Assembly: GCA_048772705.1 (NCBI GenBank)
Contig: JBLWGC010000230.1
Coordinates: 496,001-560,000, forward strand
From: Leidyana gryllorum EB-2025a
Lineage: Eukaryota > Apicomplexa
DNA length: 64,000 bases
Reading direction: 5' to 3'
Shown: piece after piece, positions 54,602 to 64,000 of the stretch
Position numbering within the stretch: position 1 is the stretch's first letter
Layout: every line of letters begins with the position of its first letter
The notes under the pieces: model-generated
The model's input: the letters and a program-made list of their open reading frames with translations, nothing else
What the model was told of the DNA's origin: nothing
Databases searched by the model: none
Position numbers and translations under genes: made by a program

Positions 54602-56210
54602 ATGGTTGCAGCTGAAGAGACCAAAGTGACAGATACGTCGGACGTATCTCTGGCACAGCCCCGGCGACCCAACGTCCCCATTGGCTTCGGTAAGACCGGC
54701 CACTACAAAGTTCTCGTACAATGTCGGGTGCTCCATTATCGCAGGCGCGCATGTATCCCGTCCTCTGGTGATTCCTGTGGAGGAATTTGACCGAGAACAC
54801 CGTTTTTGGGATCAGCAGCCCGTCCCTCGGGTGCGCGAAACCGAACCTGTCAAGGTAAGCGTGTGTGTGTGTCTGTCTGTCTCAGGTGACACCGGCTCCC
54901 TCCTCCCCGAACAGAAAGGTCCATTGGAGCCCGCAAAGGCCGTCGAGGATGTCCGCAAGACTCCTCTGGCACTGCCAGAAGGGTTCAGTTGGTGCGACAT
55001 GAATATCACCGATGAGAGCCAAGCAAATGAGATTTACACTTTGCTCTACAACAATTATGTGGAAGATGATGACGCTTGCTTCCGATTCAATTACTCTGTT
55101 GAGTGCCTCCGTTGGGCCCTTACTCCCCCCGGATACTTCGCGGATTGGCATGTTGGGGTCAAATGCAATGACAAGTTGGTTGCATTCATCAGCGGAATCC
55201 CTTCTACCGTGGTGGTGCACAATGAACCCATCAAAATGGCTGAAATCAATTTCCTTTGCGTTCACAAGCGTCTCCGGTCCAAGCGTCTGGCTCCTGTGTT
55301 GATCCGAGAAGTCACTCGTCGAGTCAACCTCAAAAACATATGGCAAGCACTCTACACTGCAGGAGTCTTCCTACCCAGACCGATCGCGGACTGTCGATAC
55401 TATCATCGCACGCTCAATGTCAAGAAGCTCGTCGACGTCGGCTTCTCCCAGCTCCCCGCCCGCCAGACAATGGCCATGGCGCAACGACTACTCAGTGTTC
55501 CTGAAGAATTTACCGTGAGTGGCAACTCAAGTAAAGCGAAATGATTGGATCTTCCACAGATGGAGAACATTGTCCCTCTTGAGAAAAAGCACGTGCCCGA
55601 GTGCGTCGCTCTGCTGAAAGAGGACTTTGAGAACCGTCATGTGCTCGTGCACCCAGAGTTTGAACTGGAAGAAGCTGAGCACTGGCTGATCCCTCGCGAA
55701 GGCATAGTCGAAGCCTATGTCAAGGTTGGAGATAATGGCAAAGTTACCGACTTTTTCTCGTTCTATGAATTGCCCTCCAACGTCATCAAGCACAATACTA
55801 CCTACAATGTAGTCAAGGTAAGTGCGACATTTGTTTCCCTATCCGCACACACGCGCTTTCGTCCCACAGGCGGCGTATCAATACTACACGGTGGCTCAGA
55901 CTGTGAGTCTAAAGGACTTGATGGCCCAAGCTTTGATCGCAGCTGCTCGGAAGTGAGTACAAACGCGTGTTGTGCGTGTGTGGTTTACGTCGTCTTTATT
56001 CCGTCAGGAACTACGACGTATTCAATGCACTGGATCTGGGGGAGAACTCCAGCATGTTCCAGGACCTGAAGTTTGGAAAGGGAGATGGGAGCTTGAAATA
56101 CTATTTGTACAACTGGGGTTGCGAACCGGTAAGTAGCAGGGGTAGTTGGCTGGCCGATTTTTTGTTTGGCTTAGATGCATCCGAATCAAGTAGGGGTCAT
56201 CTTGATGTGA
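54602..56210 (+). CDS. NMT: Glycylpeptide N-myristoyltransferase
   Basis: Transfers myristate from myristoyl-CoA to N-terminal Gly of target proteins. Seven or so exons with short introns give about 430 residues. Conserved blocks are [37 protein letters not shown] (human LNENYVEDDD), [14 protein letters not shown] and [12 protein letters not shown]. Then [20 protein letters not shown], which contains the myristoyl-CoA binding region, is followed by [36 protein letters not shown] and [20 protein letters not shown] final intron leads to [11 protein letters not shown], keeping the family's buried C-terminal carboxylate (VGLVLQ-like). The gene is complete. The PDE ATG is 29 nt downstream. Confidence 0.96.
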
Positions 56211-56239
56211 AGCTTTGTATATTGAGTGACTGGCAAAAA

Positions 56240-59200
56240 ATGAGGACCTTCAGCAGCCGCCTTACAGTGGATCGTATACCGGCTAGACGAGCAGCGTCAG
56301 TCGGGACGTGTCCACAATCTCGGCCGTTGGCCCCCGTGCATCCCCAGGTTCAAGCTCTGATAGAGATATTCCAGGGTCAGGAGATCCTACCGTCTTTTGT
56401 TCGAGCTGCTCTTCATTATCCGTGGTTACGCTTCATTGACGCAAACGTAGAACAACGCTTCTTGCACTATGCTCAAGGTCGGAGAAAGTTGGCAGCTGGC
56501 GTGTTCAGTCTTGGTTGGTTGCTACATGCCTTGCTGGCTATCCTCCCTGTGGGCATCCTGAGTGCTATCGAAGGCGGCAGTCCTGTGTACGCGTACTTGA
56601 ATCTATGGCCGTTCCTGTTGGCCATCGCCGTTGCACTTTTCTTAATGGCAGTTGCTGCCAAAGACACCCCTTTCAATGTGATCATGATTGAAATGGTAGG
56701 CGGGAGAGAACTTGCTCGCCTTTCATGCATCAGTGTCAGTTATTCGGTTGTCTCCTCCGTCTAAACGTCTTTTACGCCGCCGACGAGACACATCTGATGC
56801 GCTCGCTGAGGATGGCCTTTGCGTCAACAATGTTGGCTGCGGTGCTGATAATTGACTGTTCTGACCTGCGGTAATGCACAGTCAGTCGGTCGGATTACTC
56901 ACTCCCTCGCCGCTTTCCTATAGGTTCACAACGGCGATGGCTACTTCCGGGCTGGTCCTTTTGCAATTCGTGGGATTTGCCATCTGGCTCCATCTTGCTG
57001 CGCTTTCTACACCTCTTGAGCCCACTCTGTATATTCTCTACGCCCTCGTTGTCACCGGCGTCACACTCTACGCACGCTTCCGAGATGAAAAGCGGCTCCG
57101 CCTGCTCTTCTTTATCATGAACGTGAGCTGTGCAACATGTAAACCGCATACGCCCACCGTCCCATCGTAGTGCTATCATCCACCCCTTGACGATTCCACA
57201 GCACGAGGTGCCAGCCAACGTAAGACAATGGAGCTGCTAGATATACTGTCCCGGGCAATCCCTGCCCTCGAGTCCATTGCTTTGTTGCCTGCTGCTCGAG
57301 ACACTCAGAAAATGCTGGAACGGTAAGTTACTGTCCGTACCAAATGCGGCGGGCTTCTCTGAGAACCGTCAAGTCTCCGAGCGATCGATCTTTGCGGTGT
57401 AAAGAGCCGCAGTCTGCACCCAGCTTCGTCCCCGCTCTTTGCGTGTGTGTGTGCGTGTGTGTAAATGCTCAGACCCCGTTTGAGTTTGATCTCTGATTCA
57501 GCTGCTGGGGACTGCTATCGGGTACAATCGACGTCCCGGACGAGGAGTGGGAGTATTTGCAGGAAGAGGACCGAGAGGTGTTGGATTCTCTGACCGGCGA
57601 GCGCTTCTTCAATGAGGCAATGGACACCAATCTATCGCGATTATCTATGCGAATGCGAGACGATATTGCTGTTTCGTCACCCAGCAGCGTCTTGAGCAGT
57701 GCCTCAGTAAAAACAGAGGCTGCTTCTGCCCTCCCTCGGCGCGAAAGGCGTAATAGCACCTTCACCCACGGGGTCGGCGCCGCTGCCATCAAAACGTTGG
57801 CCACCCTCGCCACCCCTCTACCATCACCCACCCACCTCGATATCGATCTCCACAATGCTCCTAGCCGACAACAGTCCCCAGCACCTCCTCCGTTGGGAAG
57901 TGATCAGCGCTCTGAGTGTCGACCCACTTCTCGATTCCATGTGCTTGACGTACACTTTCCACTCTTCTCTCACTTCAAGCGCCTTGAAGCGACACAACGA
58001 TCCGACCCGCCTCTGACCGAAGTGAGCCCACAAACAAACACACACACACGGCCTCGTTCGAATCACCTTGGCATCACACAAATCATGTGCCTCGTTGCAG
58101 ATTACGCGGCCGTCCTCGCCAGTAAATTCAGATTGGGAATTACCAGACGTACTTTCACCTGTAACCGATGGCACTTACGTCCCCATCTTAGCTGTGGGTT
58201 TCGCCTACCTCGCCCCCTTCTGCAAGAAAGGAATCCTGCACTCCGACACCAATGTCTTGAAGCGATTCCTATGGTGCCTGCAGAATTTGTATTTAGATAA
58301 CCCCTACCATAATGCCTTTCACGCTGCACAGGTTATGCACAGCAGCTGTTGGCTCGCCAAGACTATACTTAAAGAGAGGTGAGCAGAAGTAACTCCTGAT
58401 GCGCAGATCATCGATGCCCAGTTTTGAGGACTTCGATCAGATGAGTCTTGCGGTCGCCGCGCTCGCACACGATGTTGGCCATCCAGCTCGGACGAACGGT
58501 AAGTACCACTCACCACGCTACTCCATGCTCAAGTCTTTTCGCCTTTACACAGGCTTCCTATGTGCCACGGGTAGTATATTAGTAAGCACTGGTCGGCCGT
58601 GATGCTTAGCATCTTGATGCATAACAGTCCCGGGTCTACAACGATCAATCCGTCCTGGAAAACTACCACGCTGCGCTCCTCTTCACGGTCTTGGCTTCGT
58701 AAGCTATCTACAAGCCCAGGCTTTCTCAATCCACCCAACTCAGGTCACGATATGACATATTCGAACAGACATCCAGGAAGGACTTCTTCGCCTTCCGTAA
58801 ATTTGCTATAGAAGCAATCCTTAGTACCGATATGGCTGATCATTTCGAGTTCCTCAATCGAGCGAAATTGCGGTTTTGTGCAACGGACTTTGATGTTCGG
58901 ACCCAAGAAGAGGATAAGAGGTGCGATCGACCCATGTAAATAGTCCATACAGTATTCCACAGCCTGTTTTATTCGATCGTGATCAAAGCCGGAGATCTAT
59001 CTCACACGGCAGTCAGTTGGGACCATCATCAGCGATGGAGCAAGCGTGTGGGTGAAGAGTTCTACCTTCAGGTGATCTACCTCTCCTTCCGCCCTCCCTA
59101 TGACTGCTTATATGTTAGGGAGACGAAGAAGCTCGTAGAAGCTTGCCAATCTCGTCCTTGTGCGATCGAAGTCATACTAACGCTCGTGATTTTGCGAAGG

Positions 59201-59436
59201 GGCAACTGAGCTTTCTGCAGTTTGTGGCGGAGGTAAGATAAACCGATTGCCGGTGTTCAATTACCCCGGAACAGCCGATCTACGACCAACTGGATACCTT
59301 AGATAGTAGTGGACGCGTCCGGTAAGCATCAAACAAGCACATGAATTTCTCAACACCTTGTAGCGACCAATGCCTCACCGCCATGGTCCGCAACAAGCTC
59401 AAATGGCAAATGGAAGAAGATGTTGCTGCCGACTAG
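56240..59436 (+). CDS. Membrane-bound cyclic nucleotide phosphodiesterase (class I PDE)
   Basis: Hydrolyses cAMP and/or cGMP. The N-terminal exon (56240 onward) reads [20 protein letters not shown], then [20 protein letters not shown] and further hydrophobic spans ([18 protein letters not shown], later [18 protein letters not shown]), about six in all. A Ser-rich cytosolic linker follows. The catalytic HD domain keeps the class I signature: [10 protein letters not shown] (HNxxHA), [10 protein letters not shown] (HD metal ligands), a [17 protein letters not shown] block and [17 protein letters not shown] with the fourth metal Asp. The gene ends MEEDVAAD with TAG 59434-59436. Small exons at about 58,390-59,330 were not all resolved. 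The N-terminal RGS-like segment is uncertain. Substrate specificity cannot be read here. Confidence 0.85.
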
Positions 59437-59507
59437 ATACCGACAGAGATAACCCATCAATGACTAATTGACATCAATGCACTTGCGACTCGTTACTGCA
59501 ACCGTAG

Positions 59508-59521
59508 CACACACGTGTGTG
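59508..59521. promoter_or_regulatory. CACACACGTGTGTG palindrome (PDE/ABCA spacer)
   Basis: Same 14-nt palindrome as at 49111, here 25 nt upstream of the ABCA ATG. Confidence 0.7.
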
Positions 59522-59546
59522 GTCTGGGTGGTGCGCCTCGAACATC

Positions 59547-62500
59547 ATGGCAAATGACAGGAGGCTCAACATGCGTGGTGCCCCCACGGGTCATGAACAA
59601 GACACTTCATCAGCAATGGCCGTTCAGAAACCGGTGTCCAGAGGGCCAGCGGTCCCTCCGCCGTCCTTCCGCCAAGTTATGCTCATCATGTTCTGGAAGA
59701 ACATGACCATCCGGAAACGCCGAAAGCTGGAGCAGCTGCTGATGCTCTTTCAGATCTTCATCTGGTTCGGCTGGGGCGCTATTCGCTTCCTGTTCCGCAG
59801 CGCGCCAAATTTCTTGCCTGCTGTCGCTCCTACTCAAAAGTACGGAAATATCGCTATGTACAAGCCCATCAGCTTTCCTCAAAATCATCCCATTGCCGTT
59901 ACAGTGGACAGTGGACACAATTGGGAGCCCCCGCACCAACGTCACATCACTAAACCATCCGAGATCGAAAACTACTTCAAGAACCATCCAACGGTGGACA
60001 GTGACATGCTGGCTGACGTCCTAGTGATGTTCGGCAAGCTGTGGAACCAAGGGTTCGGACCTTTGCCCCTACAGGCCTTTGATACCAACAAGACACTCTC
60101 GGAAGGGATGCGTGATGACGATCGCATTCAATGGGGTTTGGAGGTCAACAACCTCCGCGCGGACGATCCACGAGTCGAGTTCACTCTCACATACTGGAGT
60201 GACGAAATTCCGTTGGTGGGAGAACGAGTGGGCCACACCGAAGCTTGCCGTGAATTAGAGCCTAAACTAGATCGGAATCTGGATTTCAAGACTTTGCTGC
60301 ATCACAGTCCAGGACAATGTTTGGCAGGCAAATATCTTCAGAGTTCTTATGCTATTGCTCAAAGCTTCCTCATCACTTCAATCTACCGTGCACGACTGAA
60401 ACGAGGCGCTGTCATTGATCCCGAGTTCATAACACATCCAAAATTCCGTGCGCCCATGCAGCAAACATTAGAATTCCCTGGAGTCACACTTATCGCTGAG
60501 GATTTCCCCCTCCACACGACCCTCCACTCGAATTTCCCAGATTTAGCTTCCCAAACTCCTCTCTTTGTCATGTTTGCCTTCTCAAGGTTCCTGATGACAT
60601 CGCTTCAAGATATGGCGTCTGAGAAAGAATCGAAGTAAGTAGCATTCAGCCCAATCTTCTAACAACTTGCGCAGAATGAAAGAAGTGATGAAGATCTTTG
60701 GATTGACAACGGCTCAGCATTGGTTCAGTTGGCTGTTGACCCACATGGTCATGAACGTGGTATATACTGGCTTAACTCTCATTATTTGCCGGTTGTGCAA
60801 TATGTTTGGCCAGTGTAATTATGCTGTTCTGGGCGTGATCATCTATCTGTACTTGTTATCTTTGCTGACGTCAGGAATGATGCTTTCGGTCGTGGTCGAG
60901 AAGCAGCAAACGGCTGTATTCATTGGTTTGAGTATCAACGTCTTCTTGAATGGCATTTCGTGGATTCTCACCACTCTAGAGATGGCATCTCAGACCGTCA
61001 AAGGACTTCTCAGCACTGTGTCCACCATTGCCTTCTCCATAGCGTTGGACGAAACACTGCGGGGATTACCTATGCGACGCATCACTGCATCTAATTGGTT
61101 CAATTTCAATGAACATCATGTTGGTAAGTCCCCAAGCTCCGCTGATCCATCATACCACATTGGTCAGGATTCTACACAATTATGCTCTTGGTCGATGCCT
61201 TTGGGTACTTCCTCATCGGTCTCTACTTGGACATGGTCTTGCCCAGTTCGTTCGGTGCGGCCAAAAAGTGGTACTTCCCTGTGCAGGATGCTTGGAAATT
61301 CATCAGCCGCATGCTGGGCTTTGGATCTGCTCGCTATTTAGATGACGATCCTCGCAACCACTTCTCAGCTGCAGAGGACTCTACATGGTCGGAGAAGGGC
61401 TTCATTGAGCCAGTTCCTGGCAGTTTGATCGAAAAGGGGGCGGCAGTGCAGATTCGAAATCTCGTCAAGGAATTCAAAGTGGCTGGAGTGAAAAAGCGCG
61501 CAGTCAATTCGCTTTCTTTGGATATCTATCGATCTGAGATCTTTGCTCTATTGGGGTAAGCGATTGAAATCACTTGTCATCTATTTGTCCTTGACAGTCA
61601 TAATGGCGCTGGAAAAACGACCACTATCAGCATCCTCACTGGGATGCTCGTCGCGGACGGAGGTGACGCTTGGGTGAACGGGTACAACATGAAGACAAAT
61701 CCACGTGAAGTTCAACAGAGCATCTCTGTCTGCCCTCAACATAATATTTTCTTGGACGAGCTCTTGTGTATTGAACACTTGTGCTTCTTCGCTGGCCTTC
61801 GAGGAATTGATGTTCAGCAAGCGTTGCTGAAACTCCAGAATCCCGAGAATTATGGCAAGGAGCTGATGGGTGCATTCCAGCGAGAGCAGCAAGAGAGACA
61901 GATGGCCGCTGCTCGTGGATTGCCTGAGCCCGAAAGCAAACACATGAGCACCAAGACTTGGCAGGGAGTATTGCGGCTGGTCGATAGATTCGGTTTGACA
62001 GCAAAACTCTTCCATCATCCAAGAAGTCTCAGTGGAGGACAGAAGCGGCGCTTGTGGCTCGCCTTGGCCATGATTGGTGAACCACATGTGGTATTTCTGG
62101 ATGAGCCAACCAGTGGTGTAGATCCCATGGCGCGTCAGGACATTTGGAAGGTCATCCAAGATGAGCGGAAGAGTGGTCGCTGTATCATCATAACCACTCA
62201 CCATATGGAGGAGGCGGATATCTTGGCCGACCGAAAAGCAGTTATGGCTTCTGGAAGACTCCACTGTCTCGGAAGCAGTCTTTTCTTGAAGAGCAAGTTC
62301 GGTATCGGGTACTATTTAGAAGTACAGCTGAAACAAGAACTGAGTCCCCAAGAACGAGATCGGCATAGACGGGACATCACCAAGCGCGTGCGTGAGGTGA
62401 TTCGCAATGCCAAATGGATCCAACTAGGCGGAGGGGACACCGTCGGTACCTTACAGGCTGTCAGTATCAGTTCCGGTATCTTGACATACGCTTTGCCTCT

Positions 62501-64000
62501 GAGTTCGGTGGAACACTTCGGAACCCTGCTCAATGACCTTGAACAGAACAAAGATTCCTTCGCAATCGCGGACTACGCCATGTCAATGAGTACCCTCGAG
62601 GAAGTATTCTTCAAGTTGGGTGAAGTTGAGACCGAGGAGGACCTCGAGAAGCTTCTGCGCCGTCCTAGTGGCAACAGTCTTGGAACTTCAGAAGGAACTC
62701 CAGAAAACGCATTGGAGGATGGTGAAGAAAGCATTGAGCCTGTCAACGCAGGTCTACATGAGCCTACTCGTCGCAGTAGTCTTGCACTCGGGAATGGAGA
62801 GGACGATGGCGATATTATTCCGTATGACGACGACGAGGCCAGCGATCTGGCCGGGGATCTGAGCTTGCAGCGTTTCCCAGACATCACCGCCAATCCCGAC
62901 TTTGATGCAAGAGGATGGACCCGCAGTCAGCTGCTCGGCATAACCTACTTACGTTATGCGCAAGTGGCTCACAACAAGGGTCACTTCATGTTCGACGTTG
63001 TCCTTCCCACACTCATGTTCATGCTTGGGTTGATGGTCCGAAGAGAAGGCGTTGGTGGCATTGATACCCTGTTCGTGCAGGAACGAGCTGAACATCACTT
63101 CGCGGACTACAAGACCTACTTGAATGATACCATCCCGTACATGATCGACATCAATCTCAGCGACCGTGGACTCAAGAAAGCGGTTCGAATCTTGGAGAAG
63201 TTACCTTTCCGTGATCTGATGATGCCAGTATTGGACATCATGGACTGGAGACGCATCAAAGCTGAGGGCTACGGCATGGCTCGTATAAAGCAGGAGTTGC
63301 GTGCTCTTGCTCCGGTGGCCGCACGCAAGCGGGCGGAGATAGAAAGCGACCCCGAGCTGAACCGTAACTTCGAAGCGCTTCACAGGGAGCCTCGCAGCAG
63401 CCAGGAATACTTGGAGCGCAAAACTCCCAAAATCCCGAAGTTCAGCTTCGCCACTCGTGACATCAGCCGTGAAGGACCACCCAGGGTGACCGATGATGAT
63501 CTGCCCTTCCTCTACAACATTGGTGAAGAAATGCGCCGCACTCGCGTGGAAGGTCGTTTCTTGCGAAACTTCCTGTGGACAACAACAGCACACGACATCT
63601 TCGGGACCTGGCTGAATTTCTACCCAGCTGCAATTAGTTTCGAGGCCAACTCGGAACCTATCACTTCCCGCTCCAGCTTCGGTTCAGATAGAAAATCACC
63701 TGACGAAGTGCTCATCCGTTATTCGTGGAACCCATACGCCGCACATGCCTTCCCAACTTTCATCAATGGACTCGGCGAATCCATCTTGAACAATGCTTTC
63801 CTGGAAGATCCAATGTTGGGCTTGCATGATATGTCCGCAGCAGAAAAGCCAACCCCAGGCTCGAAGTTCTCCGCTCCACGTACATATAGCACAACCATTC
63901 CAGTACATTACGAGGCAGCCAATCAAGATCTGTTGGGTTCAGGAAATACCGCTGGTGCCATTGGCACTCAAGATCCGACCTACCAGTTGCAGTTCCATAG
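59547..64000 (+). CDS. ABCA-family ABC transporter, 3' end cut by the window
   Basis: Full-size lipid transporter type. Exons are 59547-60635, about 60675-61121, about 61168-61556 and about 61599-64000, with introns of about 39-46 nt. A first span near FQIFIWFGWGAIRFLF is followed by a large extracellular loop and KMKEVMKIFGL (family KxKExMKxMGL), then five more spans. The first nucleotide-binding domain has HNGAGKTT (Walker A), SVCPQHN (Q-loop), LSGGQKRR (signature), VVFLDEPTSGVDP (Walker B) and TTHHMEEAD (H-loop). About 50 residues are inserted between Q-loop and signature (DVQQALLKLQNPEN, QREQQERQMAAARG). An acidic linker follows, and a second membrane half begins near FDVVLPTLMFMLGLMV. 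The frame stays open to 64000. The palindrome at 59510-59519 lies upstream. Confidence 0.93.

Noticed and set aside
1-64000. Alternative genetic code (TAG as sense)
   Set aside because: TAA, TAG and TGA all end conserved genes (eL8, uL18, PRP8), so the code is standard.
1-64000. Transposons, LTR elements, virus-like genes, CRISPR arrays or rRNA/tRNA genes
   Set aside because: No reverse transcriptase, integrase, transposase or capsid-like frame, no long terminal or inverted repeats, and no spaced direct repeats were seen. The reverse-transcriptase-like core belongs to PRP8 itself.

Overview
This 64 kb window is nuclear DNA from a compact, intron-rich eukaryote. Evidence: genes are split by short GT-AG introns (mostly 32-65 nt), and the set is typical of a eukaryote (PRP8, SNU66, RPN10, RAB18, N-myristoyltransferase, ribosomal proteins eL8 and uL18, an ABCA transporter, a class I cyclic-nucleotide phosphodiesterase). 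All three stop codons are used, so the code is standard. Protein similarities feel opisthokont-like (a unicellular relative of animals or fungi), but that placement is inference. I see no tRNA, rRNA, CRISPR array, transposon or virus-like element.

Layout. 1-4,020 (+): glutathione S-transferase tail, POLD3, a DCN1-type neddylation factor and an unrecognised gene, almost without spacers. 4,012-11,352 (-): PRP8. 11,621-14,909 (+): an unknown gene, KDEL receptor, a coiled-coil protein and a BUD20/ZNF593 zinc finger. 14,906-16,924 (-): ER-anchored E2 (UBE2J/UBC6) and an EAPP-like zinc protein. 16,941-22,354: MED8-like, unknown, IMP3, Bax-inhibitor-1, NudC and RRP43 in alternating orientation. 22,753-24,570: divergent eL8/uL18 pair. 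24,719-31,334: cytochrome b5 reductase, SPT2, a DUF5872-type gene, a small tail-anchored protein and a protein kinase. 31,335-38,400 (-): small secreted protein, SNU66 and a mucin-like fasciclin protein. 38,523-45,255: two multi-span membrane proteins and a secreted beta-propeller. 45,266-54,256 (-): a five-gene head-to-tail array (RPN10, ULP1, LamG, RAB18, WD40). 54,602-64,000 (+): NMT, PDE and an ABCA transporter cut by the window end.

How genes sit together. The architecture is the main story. Same-strand neighbours are 0-110 nt apart (POLD3 stop directly abuts the DCN1 ATG; EAPP-like stop and UBE2J ATG are 2 nt apart). Four divergent pairs have start codons only 16-29 nt apart, each gap holding a poly(A/T) run. 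Five of ten convergent pairs overlap in coding sequence, three by exactly 4 nt with interlocked stop codons. A palindrome, CACACGTGTG, recurs in introns and spacers but was not noticed in exons. Functionally the set is general housekeeping: tri-snRNP (PRP8, SNU66), ubiquitin/NEDD8/SUMO (DCN1, UBE2J, RPN10, ULP1), ribosome biogenesis (IMP3, BUD20, eL8, uL18, RRP43) and secretory pathway (KDEL receptor, RAB18, BI-1). I did not find a clear dedicated multi-gene pathway.

Exon borders were derived by eye from splice signals, reading frame and remembered family sequences; where I could add up exon lengths, reading frames close.
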